A stretch of DNA of 41,942 nt, from positions 1 through 41,942 of the forward strand of contig CAJXDE010000006.1 of the NCBI GenBank assembly GCA_913052635.1, read 5' to 3'. This stretch comes from an uncultured Halieaceae bacterium. Lineage in GTDB: Bacteria; Pseudomonadota; Gammaproteobacteria; Pseudomonadales; Halieaceae. The notes under the pieces are model-generated. The model ran no database searches and was not told where the DNA came from. It saw only the letters and a program-made list of their open reading frames with translations. Shown in pieces: positions 9,377 to 17,605 of this stretch; position 1 is the stretch's first letter; the number at the start of each line of letters is the position of its first letter. Position numbers and translations under genes: made by a program.

Positions 9377-10137
9377 TGGATATCGCTCAGCTGTTCGCTG
9401 TCCCTGCTGAGCAAGCGCTGCTGGTGGCAGCGTCTGTGGGTCTTGCCGCTTTGATCCGGGCCTTTACCGGGTTTGGGTTTGCCATGTTGGTGGTCCCGGC
9501 TTTTTCGTTCTTTTTAACGCCAGGTGATGCTGTGGTCCTCAGCGCGGTATTGGCGCTTCTCTTGGGTCTGCTCTCTTATCGCTCCTGGTGGGGTTTGTTT
9601 CCGGTTGCACCGGCTAAGCCCATGGTCGCCGGTAGTGTCATCGGCACGGCGATCGGGGTTTGGTTTCTGGCATCACTGTCTGTCGCCGAATTTCAGCTCT
9701 GGATCGGCATCTCGGTTGTGATCGCATCGCTGGTGCTGGCACGCTTCGTCCCCAGTGAGCGCGCCGCCTCGAGTCCCGCAGCGCTGGCAACCGGTGTGGC
9801 CTCGGGTTTGATGAACGGTGCATTCGCCATTCCGGGGCCGCCGGTCATTCTCTATGTTGTGGCGACCCTTTCCGAACCCGTGAAGTCCCGGGCTTTCCTC
9901 ATGATGTTCTTTTGGTGTTCGAGTGTGGTGTCGCTGGTCATGTTCGGTGCGGCGGGGTTGATTTCGCCACGACCTTTTCAGTTGTTATGGGTTGCCTTGC
10001 CAGCAATGTGGTTGGGCAACCAGGCTGGCAATTGGGCTTTTGCCCGTTATGCCGGCGCGGCTTACCGACCTTTTGTCATGGGCCTCTGCATTTTGATTGG
10101 CCTGTCTATCTCGGCCAAGGCGCTGATCTGGGGCTGA
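9376..10137 (+). CDS. TauE/SafE-family membrane transporter (sulfite/sulfonate exporter type)
   Basis: A 253-residue inner-membrane protein with about eight hydrophobic segments and the two-fold repeat of the TauE/SafE (DUF81) family. The N-terminal repeat has RAFTGFGFAMLVVP, and the second repeat carries the matching GLMNGAFAIPGPPVILY. Family members export sulfite, sulfoacetate or other small organic acids; the substrate here is unknown. The start at 9376 sits inside the stop of the MOSC gene (TGATG). The frame extends 11 codons further upstream, but that would overlap the MOSC gene more without a better ribosome site. Its 3' end abuts smpB, which points the other way. Pairing with a MOSC protein hints at sulfur or molybdoenzyme metabolism, which is inference. 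Confidence 0.8.
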   Translation: MDIAQLFAVPAEQALLVAASVGLAALIRAFTGFGFAMLVVPAFSFFLTPGDAVVLSAVLALLLGLLSYRSWWGLFPVAPAKPMVAGSVIGTAIGVWFLASLSVAEFQLWIGISVVIASLVLARFVPSERAASSPAALATGVASGLMNGAFAIPGPPVILYVVATLSEPVKSRAFLMMFFWCSSVVSLVMFGAAGLISPRPFQLLWVALPAMWLGNQAGNWAFARYAGAAYRPFVMGLCILIGLSISAKALIWG

Positions 10138-10623
10138 TTACTGCTTGACGTTGTCGCGCACAATGCGCGCCTTCTGTCGCTGCCAGTCGCGATCCTTTTG
10201 ACTTTCACGCTTATCGTGCTGCTTTTTACCCTGTGCAAGCTCGATTCGTGCTTTTACCAGATGTCCTTTCCAGTAGAGCGCGGTGCAAACACAGGTTTGG
10301 CCTTTTTGCGTGACCCCGGCATTGATCTTCGCAAGTTCTTTTTTGTGCAGCAGCAACTTGCGGGTGCGGGTCGGGTCGGTGACGAAATGGGTGGATACTG
10401 TCTCCAATGGAGCAATATTGGCGCCCAACAGAAACGCCTCGCCCTCTTTCATCAGCACATAGGAATCCGTGAGCTCAGCCTTGCCAGCCCTTAGTGCTTT
10501 GACTTCCCATCCCGCCAGCGACACGCCTGCTTCAAATGATTCCAGCAGGTGGTAGTCAAAGCGTGCTCTTTTATTCTGGGCGATGGTATTGTCAGAGGTC
10601 TTGTTGCGTTTGGATTTAGCCAT
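10138..10623 (-). CDS. smpB: SsrA-binding protein SmpB
   Basis: A 161-residue partner of tmRNA in rescue of stalled ribosomes. The beta-barrel core ([20 protein letters not shown], then ELTDSYV and LLLHKKE) is followed by the basic C-terminal tail [21 protein letters not shown] that enters the decoding site. The frame could begin ten codons earlier at a GTG (10653), but MAKSKR is the usual family start, so I chose the ATG at 10623. A perfect TATAAT (10635-10630) lies only 6 nt upstream of this ATG with no -35 box at the right distance, so it is either fortuitous or would give a nearly leaderless transcript. No ssrA gene is visible in the window. Confidence 0.95.
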   Translation of the reverse strand: MAKSKRNKTSDNTIAQNKRARFDYHLLESFEAGVSLAGWEVKALRAGKAELTDSYVLMKEGEAFLLGANIAPLETVSTHFVTDPTRTRKLLLHKKELAKINAGVTQKGQTCVCTALYWKGHLVKARIELAQGKKQHDKRESQKDRDWQRQKARIVRDNVKQ

Positions 10624-10709
10624 GAACCCATTATACGGGCGCGTGTCGGGCACCGCGTCGGTATTCTTCCGACCTGACCGGCGGCGAAGGCTTTTAGGAT
10701 CGCAACTGC

Positions 10710-12029
10710 GTGCTGGATGACAACATTCCGCAGCCTTGGCGGGCGAGAAGCACGCTGGTACTGACTCTTTCCATGGTGGCCGCGGGCCTAGGCAACCTGC
10801 AGCGTCTTCCTTACCTCATGGGGGAACACGGCGGCGGCGCGTTTTTTGTCAGCTATCTCATCGCCTTGTGTGTACTCAGCGTGCCAGTGCTGATTGCCGA
10901 GGTAGCCATTGGCAGTTTGGGACGGGGCTCCCCCGGGCTGGCCATGCATTGGGCGGCCAGTATCGGCAACGTTGATTCTCGCTGGCGCCATTTGGGTGTT
11001 GCGCAAGCGTTACTGGGATTGATCTTCGCTGCCGTGGCGATTCTAACTGGGGTCTGGTCCGTTCACTGCGTCATGGCGCTTTACTCGGGGCAACTGGCTT
11101 CTGCCAGTGCAATCGACGTCGCTGCCAATTTTTTGTTTTTTGTCGATGATCGCCCCGCACAGTTCACGCAGACGATCATGCTGCTGGTGGCGGCAGGAGG
11201 CGTCTCGGCGCTGGGTATTCGTTTCGGTATGGGGTTTTTGGCCTGGGTGTGTCTGCCGGCGGTAGCGATTACGCTTTTGGGCGTTTTGGATTTCACTTTT
11301 GTGCACACCGACTTGCGACCTGTTCAGGATTTTCTGTTTTCGTATCAGACAGATGATTGGCAAATGAGTCTCTTCTGGCAGGCACTGGGTGCAGCGGGGG
11401 TCACGCTGGGTGCCGGGTTGGGCATCGGCATGGCTTTGGGTGCACAGTCGCCGACCGGGCTCCCGTGGTGCCGCTCGGTGCTGGCTGTTGCGGTAATTGA
11501 TACGAGTTTTCTTGTAGTGACCGCCGTGATCGTCTCGGCGTTGTTATTCGAGTCGAATGTCGCGCCGGTCGAGGGGTTAGCGGGGCTCTTTATAGGGCTG
11601 CCCTATGCCTTTGCCAACCTCCCGTTGGGGGAAACCTATGGCGCCTTGTTTTTTGCCGCGACCGCGCTGCTCGCCTGGGGCGCGGCGGTGGTGTTGCTGG
11701 AGCCGACGGTCCTGCTTCTGGCTAACGAGTGGCAGTTGGGTCGGGTCAGTGGCGCCGTGCTGGGAGCGACGTTGGTGGTGCTCATCATCGCCTCACTGCT
11801 CTTCGGCGGCACGCTACCTCTGCTGCGCGTGGCCACCTGGTCAATGCAGTGGTTACTGCCCTGCAGTGTGTTAGTGACCGCCGGGTTTGTGGGGTGGTTA
11901 ATGCCGCGACCTGTGTTGCGGGGCGAGTTGTACCGCGAACCTAGATGGCTTTTCCCCCTGTGGTGGTTTGTCCTGCGCTGGTTGGTACCGCCGGCGAGCC
12001 TGGTCTGGCTGCTGCAAGCTGCCGTCTAG
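10710..12029 (+). CDS. Neurotransmitter:sodium symporter (NSS/SNF) family transporter
   Basis: A 439-residue membrane protein with about 11-12 hydrophobic helices. TM1 carries the family signature [20 protein letters not shown], the unwound sodium- and substrate-binding region of LeuT-fold transporters, followed by GAFFVSYL and a conserved P-x-x-x-x-E ([10 protein letters not shown]). It is shorter than LeuT (about 510), as many bacterial members are. It probably imports an amino acid or related compound with sodium; the substrate is unknown. The start is GTG at 10710 with AGGA about 10 nt upstream. It diverges from smpB and is followed 40 nt later by ratA. Confidence 0.87.
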   Translation: MLDDNIPQPWRARSTLVLTLSMVAAGLGNLQRLPYLMGEHGGGAFFVSYLIALCVLSVPVLIAEVAIGSLGRGSPGLAMHWAASIGNVDSRWRHLGVAQALLGLIFAAVAILTGVWSVHCVMALYSGQLASASAIDVAANFLFFVDDRPAQFTQTIMLLVAAGGVSALGIRFGMGFLAWVCLPAVAITLLGVLDFTFVHTDLRPVQDFLFSYQTDDWQMSLFWQALGAAGVTLGAGLGIGMALGAQSPTGLPWCRSVLAVAVIDTSFLVVTAVIVSALLFESNVAPVEGLAGLFIGLPYAFANLPLGETYGALFFAATALLAWGAAVVLLEPTVLLLANEWQLGRVSGAVLGATLVVLIIASLLFGGTLPLLRVATWSMQWLLPCSVLVTAGFVGWLMPRPVLRGELYREPRWLFPLWWFVLRWLVPPASLVWLLQAAV

Positions 12030-12069
12030 TGGGTCAGCGTTCTCCAGCGTTGTTGGGTAAACTCACGCT

Positions 12070-12510
12070 ATGACTGTCATAGAGCGAAGCGCACTGCTTC
12101 CACACGCGGCCGAGCAGGTTTTTGACCTTGTGGCTGATATCGAGCGTTATCCAGAGTTTCTGGATGGTTGCGTGGGAGCGGAAATTCACGAGCGCAGCGA
12201 GGAAACCGTCACCGCCACGCTGCGCTTGTCCCGGGCCGGGATAAGTCATGGCTTTACCACCCTCAACAAGATGACGCGGCCAGAAAAAATTGAGTTAGCG
12301 CTGGTAGATGGGCCCTTTGATTCGTTTTCGGGGCAGTGGATGTTTCGCGCTCTCGGTGATGCGGCCTGCAAGACCTCTTTGAGACTTCACTTTGAATTGA
12401 CCAGTGGGCTGGCGAATGTGGCGGCGGGTAAATTATTCGACAAGGTGGCCCTCGATCTTGTCGACGCAGTGGTGCGGCGCGCGACCCAAGAGCTGGGAGC
12501 GGCAACATGA
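12070..12510 (+). CDS. ratA: RatA-type START/polyketide cyclase-like protein
   Basis: A 146-residue START-domain protein of the RatA/Coq10 family. The N-terminus (IERSALLPHAAEQVFDLVAD) and the segment IERYPEFLDGC match the family well. E. coli RatA has been reported as a 50S-binding inhibitor of ribosome association, while the eukaryotic homologue Coq10 binds ubiquinone; both roles are known for the family and neither can be decided here. The stop overlaps the start of ratB by ATGA. The ATG has no strong ribosome site. The grouping smpB, ratA, ratB, bamE is conserved in many gammaproteobacteria. Confidence 0.9.
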   Translation: MTVIERSALLPHAAEQVFDLVADIERYPEFLDGCVGAEIHERSEETVTATLRLSRAGISHGFTTLNKMTRPEKIELALVDGPFDSFSGQWMFRALGDAACKTSLRLHFELTSGLANVAAGKLFDKVALDLVDAVVRRATQELGAAT

Positions 12511-12854
12511 GCGATAGCATTTCGGTCGAAGTCGTCTATGCCTTGCCCGACAAACAGCGGATCGTGAAGCTCGACGTACCGCCGGGCACCACTGCGCTCG
12601 GGGCCGTGACGCTCAGTAAGTTGGACGAGGTGTTCGACGAGCTGGTGATCGGCCCTGACCTCAAGATCGGGGTGTGGGGCAAAGCGACAACCGCGGATCG
12701 CCTGTTGGTTGCGGGGGAGCGAGTGGAGATCTACCGGCCGTTACTGGTCGATCCCAAAGAGGTGCGCAAAGCGCGTGCGGCCAAGGCCAAGGCGGCCCGA
12801 GCTGAGGGTGGTCAGGACGCTTCTGGCGCCTCGGACGCTGACGCCTCAGATTGA
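12507..12854 (+). CDS. ratB: RnfH/RatB ubiquitin-fold protein
   Basis: A 115-residue beta-grasp protein. The core is residues 1-90, with VEVVYALPDKQRIVKL near the N-terminus and VEIYRPLLVDPKEVRKAR at its end, the most conserved part of the family. The role is unknown beyond its regular partnership with ratA. The last ~30 residues are a lysine/alanine stretch followed by an acidic Ala/Ser/Asp tail (GASDADASD). These codons overlap the 3' end of bamE on the opposite strand by 43 nt. The start overlaps the ratA stop by 4 nt. Confidence 0.88.
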   Translation: MSDSISVEVVYALPDKQRIVKLDVPPGTTALGAVTLSKLDEVFDELVIGPDLKIGVWGKATTADRLLVAGERVEIYRPLLVDPKEVRKARAAKAKAARAEGGQDASGASDADASD

Positions 12855-13210
12855 GGCTCATCCCAGCTGGGGGCGTCGGGCCCCTCTACACGCACCAACG
12901 CATCTTCCTCAAACCAGAGGGTCAATTGCGTCTCAGACAGCAGTTCACTGCCGTTGCGCAGCAGATAGAGGTAGTCCCAGCGGTCTTCATGGAAGGAGTC
13001 CTCGATCAGCGGCGTGCCCATGATGTAGCGCACCTGCCGACGATTGAGCCCCGGGCGAAGCTGCTCCACCATCTCCTCGGTCACCACATTGCCCTGTTCG
13101 ACATTGATGCGGTAGACGCCGGGAAACCCGAAATTACTGCCGCAACCAACCAGACCGGCCAGCAAGCAGCCTAACGCGAGGGGCCGGATGAGGGGGATCA
13201 CTTGCGACAC
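12812..13210 (-). CDS. bamE: Outer-membrane assembly lipoprotein BamE
   Basis: A 132-residue small lipoprotein of the Bam complex that inserts beta-barrel proteins in the outer membrane. A signal peptide ends in the lipobox LVGC (LAGLVGC, Cys at about 23). The SmpA/OmlA core follows: INVEQGNVVTEEMVEQLRPG, then RRQVRYIMGTPL and WDYLYLLRNG. I chose GTG at 13210, because GGAAG lies about 5 nt upstream; a TTG four codons earlier keeps the frame but has no ribosome site. The C-terminus is an Ala/Ser/Glu tail (SEASASEAPEAS) overlapping the ratB 3' end. The gene diverges from fur across 70 nt, as in Pseudomonas. Confidence 0.93.
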   Translation of the reverse strand: MSQVIPLIRPLALGCLLAGLVGCGSNFGFPGVYRINVEQGNVVTEEMVEQLRPGLNRRQVRYIMGTPLIEDSFHEDRWDYLYLLRNGSELLSETQLTLWFEEDALVRVEGPDAPSWDEPQSEASASEAPEAS

Positions 13211-13280
13211 ATTATCTTCCAAGGAGCATTCGGGGCTGGCATGATAACGTCAAACTGCGCCTTCCGAGAACCTTTCAAGC

Positions 13281-13700
13281 ATGGCCTCACAAAATAGAGA
13301 GCTTAAAAAAGCGGGTCTTAAAGTCACCGCACCAAGGCTGAAGATCCTAGCCATGTTGAGCGACGCCTCTGAGCAGGGGCATCACCTGAGCGCGGAGGAT
13401 CTGTACCAGCGTCTGCGCGATATCGGTGAAGACATCGGGCTGGCAACGGTCTACCGCGTGCTGACCCAGTTCGAAACCGCAGAACTGATCATTCGACATA
13501 ATTTTGAGGCGGGCTATTCCGTTTTTGAGATGGCGCCCGATGACCACCACGACCATATGGTGGATGTCGATACCAATGAGGTCATTGAGTTTATTGACGA
13601 AGAGATCGAGCGACGCCAGCACATGATTGCTGAGCAGCACGGCTACGAGATTATCGATCACACCCTCGTGCTTCGCGTCCGAAAGAAAGACAGGGCCTAA
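13281..13700 (+). CDS. fur: Ferric uptake regulator Fur
   Basis: A 139-residue iron-responsive repressor. The winged helix is at about 1-80 (LKVTAPRLKIL, then GLATVYRVLTQFE for the recognition helix), and the metal site HHDH is at 89-92. At residue 95, where Pseudomonas Fur has its single cysteine, this protein has aspartate (HHDHMVDVDTNEVIEF), and no cysteine occurs anywhere in the protein, so a CxxC structural zinc site is impossible. Overall similarity to Pseudomonas-type Fur (RKAGLKVT, EVIEF, LVLRVRKK) is high. The stop codon overlaps the stop of recN on the other strand. I could not identify a clear Fur box in the 70-nt fur-bamE interval. Confidence 0.95.
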   Translation: MASQNRELKKAGLKVTAPRLKILAMLSDASEQGHHLSAEDLYQRLRDIGEDIGLATVYRVLTQFETAELIIRHNFEAGYSVFEMAPDDHHDHMVDVDTNEVIEFIDEEIERRQHMIAEQHGYEIIDHTLVLRVRKKDRA

Positions 13701-15346
13701 CTGCTCTCTAACATCTCGCGGGCGTGCGCCAGCGTGCTGTCAGTGAGTTTCGCGCCGCCCAGCATGCGCCCCACCTCCTCAATGCGAGACTCGCCCGCCA
13801 GCAACGTCAGCTTGGAGTGCACGGCATCCTCACCGGTTTTGGTCACTAGGAGGTGCTGATGACCCTTCGCAGCAACCTGGGGCTGATGCGTGACCACCAG
13901 TACCTGACTGCGCTGTCCCAGTGTGCGCAGCAGGTCGCCAACTACTTCGGCAACGCCGCCCCCAATGCCGACATCGACTTCGTCGAACACCATGGTGGGT
14001 GAGGTGGCCGTGTCAGCGGCAACGACCTGCAGCGCCAGACTGATACGAGAAAGCTCGCCGCCAGAGGCGACTTTGTTGAGCGGCCCCGGTGTGGCACCTG
14101 GGTTGGTGGCGATCAAAAACTCGATGTCTTCAGCGCCTCTCGGGTCCGGGTTGTCATCTTTGAAAGGAATCAGTGCGATCTCGAAGACGCACTTGTTCAT
14201 GGCCAGGTCAGTCAGCGTCTCCATGACGCGCTGCGCCAACAGCACAGCTGCCTCCCGACGTCGCTCCGATAGCGCTTTGGCGTGGGTGTGCCAGGCCAGC
14301 GCCGTGTCACCCAGCGCCTCCTCGAGCGACGCCAGCTGCTCAGTCCCGCCCGCCAGCGATTCGAGCTCCGCCTGTAAGGTTGCCAGCAGTTCGTGGAGCG
14401 CGTCGGGCTGGACGCGATGTTTGCGCGCCAGATCGTGGAGGGCGCTCAGTCGGTCCTCAGCTGCTCTCAGCCCTTCGGGGTCGAGTTCCACCGACGCAGC
14501 AAAGCGCGCTGTCTCCGCCTGGGCCTCGTCGAGTTGAATCAGCGCTGATTGCAGCAGTTCGCGGAGATTGTCGGTTGCCGACCCTGTCATGCGATCGTCA
14601 TTGGCCAGTTGCACCAGTCGCGCGAGCTGATCGCGCTGCGCCTCGCACACCGCCGCAATGTCATTGGCGCTATCGATAATGTAGGCGGCATTCGACAACA
14701 GTTTGTGCCGCGCCTCAAGCGCCCCCAGCTCACCCGGCTGCGGGTTCAGGATTTTCAGCTCCTCGATCTGATAGGTGAGCAGAGCTCTGCGCGCATCAGA
14801 CTTCTCGGTCTGACCCGCGAGCCGACAATACTCCTCTTGCAATACCCGCCAGCGTTGCGCGGTCTCGCTCACTTCACCAATTAGCGTTTCGGCGCAGGCG
14901 TAGGTATCGAGCAGGCTCCGTTGGACCGGCCTTCGCAATAGCGACTGATGCGCATGCTGTGAGTGGATATCCACGAGGAGTTGCCCCAGATCAGCGCAGT
15001 CCGACAGCGTGGCAGGAGACCCATTGATGTACGCGCGAGACCGTCCCTCGGCAGTGATGGTGCGGCGCAGGATGCAGTCTCCCGCAGCCTCCAGATCGCG
15101 CTCGGAAAGCCACACTTGAGCACGGGTGTTCTGACTCACATCAAAACAGGCTGCAATGTCCGTGCGCGGGGCGCCGGGGCGGATCGCCCCTGAGGTAGCG
15201 CGATCGCCGATGCAGAGCCCCAGGGCATCTAGCATGATCGATTTGCCCGCGCCTGTTTCACCGGTGATACACGTCATGCCCGCAGCGAGCTCCACCTCAA
15301 GCTGGTCGACGACGGCGTAATCTTGTATCGAGAGATTAATGAGCAT
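13697..15346 (-). CDS. recN: DNA repair protein RecN
   Basis: A 549-residue SMC-like ATPase acting in double-strand break repair. The Walker A motif GETGAGKS is at about 29-36, a long coiled-coil region fills the middle (about 160-370), and the C-terminal half has the signature ASGGELSRISLALQVV and Walker B MVFDEVDVGIGG. E. coli RecN has 553 residues. The ATG at 15346 aligns with the usual start (MLINLSIQDYAVV); an ATG three codons earlier (15355) is also open and neither has a clear ribosome site. A good promoter lies directly upstream. I see no LexA box of the CTGT-N8-ACAG type, so SOS control cannot be claimed. Confidence 0.95.
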   Translation of the reverse strand: MLINLSIQDYAVVDQLEVELAAGMTCITGETGAGKSIMLDALGLCIGDRATSGAIRPGAPRTDIAACFDVSQNTRAQVWLSERDLEAAGDCILRRTITAEGRSRAYINGSPATLSDCADLGQLLVDIHSQHAHQSLLRRPVQRSLLDTYACAETLIGEVSETAQRWRVLQEEYCRLAGQTEKSDARRALLTYQIEELKILNPQPGELGALEARHKLLSNAAYIIDSANDIAAVCEAQRDQLARLVQLANDDRMTGSATDNLRELLQSALIQLDEAQAETARFAASVELDPEGLRAAEDRLSALHDLARKHRVQPDALHELLATLQAELESLAGGTEQLASLEEALGDTALAWHTHAKALSERRREAAVLLAQRVMETLTDLAMNKCVFEIALIPFKDDNPDPRGAEDIEFLIATNPGATPGPLNKVASGGELSRISLALQVVAADTATSPTMVFDEVDVGIGGGVAEVVGDLLRTLGQRSQVLVVTHQPQVAAKGHQHLLVTKTGEDAVHSKLTLLAGESRIEEVGRMLGGAKLTDSTLAHAREMLESS

Positions 15347-15372
15347 GGAGGGCATCGGTGTGCTTTGCGTCA

Positions 15373-15401
15373 GTTATAGCGCAGACCGTCTTGTGAGTGA
15401 A
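15373..15401 (-). promoter_or_regulatory. Candidate sigma-70 promoter of recN
   Basis: On the minus strand TTCACT (15401-15396) and TATAAC (15378-15373) are separated by exactly 17 nt, matching the consensus boxes at 4/6 and 5/6. Transcription would begin near 15366, leaving about 20 nt before the ATG at 15346. Confidence 0.5.
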
Positions 15402-15545
15402 CATCTGATGTGGCTAATGAGGCCGGCGCGGGCCATCAAGAGTGGTTCTCGCGAAGATAATGGGAGTTTCATGGGCCACCCGGTCCTTTTTTGCTGTCTG
15501 AGCCTGTGCTAAAACAAATAAAGACCGCTGCCAGAGACCCTGCCG

Positions 15546-16574
15546 TTGGAAGCTCTTTCACCCCGCGCATCATCGCTGTTGAAGACGCTCGTGGAGATGC
15601 ACATTCGTGAGGGCCAACCTGTGGCGTCCAAAAACCTGCAGGGCGAGAGCGGCCTCTCGGTCAGTTCAGCAACTGTTCGTAATATCATGTCCGAACTGGA
15701 GGACCGGGGTTTCCTAGCCTCGCCGCATACCTCCGCCGGAAGAGTGCCGACTGCACAGGGCTATCGTTTTTTTGTCGACAGCCTGCTGCAAGTGGGACCC
15801 GTAGAGGAGGGTGCCGTCACCGCGCTTAATGCCGGGCTGGATCCCAACCGCAGTTCCGGAGAGCTGGTGCAGACGGCCTCAAATCTGCTGGCCCAGATCA
15901 CTTATCAAACCGGCATCGTGACGGTACCCAAGCCCGCGGCGAGCCAACTCCGACAGATCGAGTTTCTGCCGCTGTCAGGTGACCGGGTGCTCGTGATCCT
16001 GGTCATCAACGAACGCGAGGTACAGAACCGCATTATTCAGATGCAGCGCCCCATGGACGAAGAGCAGCTCAAGGCGGCGGCTGATTTGATAAACCAACGT
16101 TATGCGGGTAATGACCTGTCACAGGTGCAGGGGCACATTGTTAGGGAAATGTCCGAGGCCCGTGCCCGCATTGATAACTATCTGGAGGCGGCGCTGGAAC
16201 TTGCCAATGCGGCCATCGACAGGGAGCAATCGTCTGAAAATGTTGTGGTTGCGGGTGAGGCGAGTTTGCTAAATCAGGCATCCCCTGAGGACATGCAAAA
16301 GCTGCGAGAACTGTTTGATGCCTTTGAGCGCAAGCGCGACCTGCTCGAGCTGATGAAGCGCTGCTCTTGCGCGGATGGGATCCAGATCTTTATCGGTGAA
16401 GAAGCCGGTTTTGACGTTTTCGGCGACTTCAGCATCATCACCGCCCCGTATGCACAGGGCTCCCAATCTTTAGGGGTGCTTGGCGTGATTGGACCCACCC
16501 GGATGGCCTACGAGCGGGTGATCCCGATTGTAGATGTCACCGCCCGGATGCTGAGCGCGGCCTTTTCACGCTAG
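15546..16574 (+). CDS. hrcA: Heat-inducible transcription repressor HrcA
   Basis: A 342-residue winged-helix repressor that in other bacteria binds CIRCE elements ahead of groE and dnaK genes and needs GroEL for folding. The N-terminal HTH has LLKTLVEMHIREGQPVASK and SSATVRNIMSELEDRGFL, followed by the invariant SAGRVPTAQGYRFFVD. The C-terminus has FIGEEAGFDVFGDFSII and GPTRMAYERVIPIVDVTA. An in-frame stop at 15519 limits the start; TTG at 15546 is the best candidate, with only a weak GAGA upstream. It sits between recN and grpE. No CIRCE repeat (TTAGCACTC-N9-GAGTGCTAA) is visible before hrcA, grpE or dnaK. Confidence 0.95.
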   Translation: MEALSPRASSLLKTLVEMHIREGQPVASKNLQGESGLSVSSATVRNIMSELEDRGFLASPHTSAGRVPTAQGYRFFVDSLLQVGPVEEGAVTALNAGLDPNRSSGELVQTASNLLAQITYQTGIVTVPKPAASQLRQIEFLPLSGDRVLVILVINEREVQNRIIQMQRPMDEEQLKAAADLINQRYAGNDLSQVQGHIVREMSEARARIDNYLEAALELANAAIDREQSSENVVVAGEASLLNQASPEDMQKLRELFDAFERKRDLLELMKRCSCADGIQIFIGEEAGFDVFGDFSIITAPYAQGSQSLGVLGVIGPTRMAYERVIPIVDVTARMLSAAFSR

Positions 16575-16834
16575 CCGCAACGCCGGCGCGCTTCTCTGAA
16601 ACTAGAGCCAATATCGATATCTCTGGGGGTTGACGGTGCGGATGCATTGTCCGCTTCCGTCGATTTGCAGTTCATCTCGCGCGAGCTGTCAAAACCAGAA
16701 TCAAGCGGCCAAAAACAAAATGTCGATGCGATCCGAGGTGATCACACAAACTCGAGTGGTCAGGTGTCAGCGATTGCCAGTGCTCCAGTCGCAGGCTGGC
16801 GTCGTACAAACCGCAACGAAAACCCCTCCTACCC

Positions 16835-16864
16835 CTTGAAAACCGGCTTTGGCACCCCACATTT
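16835..16864 (+). promoter_or_regulatory. Sigma-32 (RpoH) heat-shock promoter of grpE
   Basis: CTTGAAA at 16835-16841 is followed after 13 nt by CCCCACATTT at 16855-16864. Both agree closely with the RpoH consensus (CTTGAAA, then CCCCATnT), and the C-rich bases before the -35 element fit too. Transcription would start near 16870, giving a leader of about 85 nt. Confidence 0.8.
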
Positions 16865-16903
16865 CACCGCACAGCGGTGGTTATCGGCCCACTTTCACGT
16901 GGG
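16865..16903 (+). promoter_or_regulatory. Palindrome at the grpE start site and a hairpin in its leader
   Basis: A perfect 6-bp inverted repeat with 3-nt spacer (CACCGC-ACA-GCGGTG, 16865-16879) covers the predicted transcription start, so it may be a protein-binding site. A second stem (CCCAC, loop of 6, GTGGG, 16888-16903) would form in the mRNA leader. Neither resembles CIRCE. Function is unknown. Confidence 0.35.
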
Positions 16904-16954
16904 TAAAAGACCCCAATACCAAGCAAATAGTCAGTCAAAGATTGGAGATCGCCC

Positions 16955-17551
16955 ATGGCGGAAGAGAAACCCGAGGAGCAGACGGCGGCTGAAGGAGACG
17001 CTGTCGATGTCAACCAGACTGATGGAGCAGTGACGGAGGCCGCTGTGGAAGCCGACCCAGGCAACGTCGCTGACGCTGCTGATCCGGATGACGCAACAGT
17101 TGATCTTGAGGCGGAGCTCGAGGCGGCCAAGGATGCCGCACTTAGGGCCCAGGCTGACGCGATGAACGTCCAGCGCCGCGCAGAGCAAGAAGTCGAAAAA
17201 GCGCGCAAATTTGCCTTAGAGCGCTTCTGCGGCGACTTGTTCAGTGTGGTCGACAACCTCGAGCGCGCGCTGGAATCCAGTGGTGATGAGCCCGGCAGTG
17301 CGGAATTGGCTGAGGGCGTGGAATTGACGCGAAAGGGCTTTATGGACGTGCTGGCCAAGTACGGCGTCGAAGTCGTCGACCCTCAAGGTGAGCCATTTGA
17401 TCCGGAGACCGCCCAGGCGATGAGCATGGTGGAGCAGCCCGATGTCGAACCGAACTCGGTGGTCGCTGTGATGCAAAAAGGGTATCTGCTGAACGGTCGG
17501 CTACTGCGCCCGGCGATGGTGATGGTGTCCAAGGCCCCCAGCGGGGAATGA
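16955..17551 (+). CDS. grpE: Nucleotide exchange factor GrpE
   Basis: A 198-residue co-chaperone that releases ADP from DnaK. Residues 1-55 are acidic and low in complexity (rich in Ala, Asp, Glu), then a long coiled coil (about 48-90: [33 protein letters not shown]) and the C-terminal beta domain with [20 protein letters not shown] and [20 protein letters not shown], the family signature. The ATG has GGAG 7 nt upstream. It is driven by its own sigma-32 promoter and followed 109 nt later by dnaK, which has another. Confidence 0.96.
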   Translation: MAEEKPEEQTAAEGDAVDVNQTDGAVTEAAVEADPGNVADAADPDDATVDLEAELEAAKDAALRAQADAMNVQRRAEQEVEKARKFALERFCGDLFSVVDNLERALESSGDEPGSAELAEGVELTRKGFMDVLAKYGVEVVDPQGEPFDPETAQAMSMVEQPDVEPNSVVAVMQKGYLLNGRLLRPAMVMVSKAPSGE

Positions 17552-17577
17552 GTCAACGCGTGATCGGTGCGGCGGCA

Positions 17578-17605
17578 CTTGAATTCAGTCCAACCGCCCC
17601 CATAT
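17578..17605 (+). promoter_or_regulatory. Sigma-32 (RpoH) heat-shock promoter of dnaK
   Basis: CTTGAAT at 17578-17584 and CCCCATAT at 17598-17605 are separated by 13 nt, the same spacing as the grpE promoter and close to the RpoH consensus. The start would fall near 17611, about 50 nt before the dnaK ATG. Confidence 0.8.

Larger units (their letters stand above)
16575..16954 (+). other. Intergenic region hrcA-grpE
   Basis: A 380-nt gap. Its last ~120 nt hold the sigma-32 promoter and leader of grpE (listed separately). In 16575-16830 I see no gene, terminator or repeat that I can support; the short frames there lack ribosome sites and resemble nothing I know. Confidence 0.6.

Noticed and set aside
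15356-15545. LexA box upstream of recN
   Set aside because: No CTGT-N8-ACAG match was found; a CTGT at about 15494 has no partner.
16630-16860. Small frames between hrcA and grpE
   Set aside because: Short, without ribosome sites, unlike any family known to me; the region is better explained as upstream of the grpE promoter.
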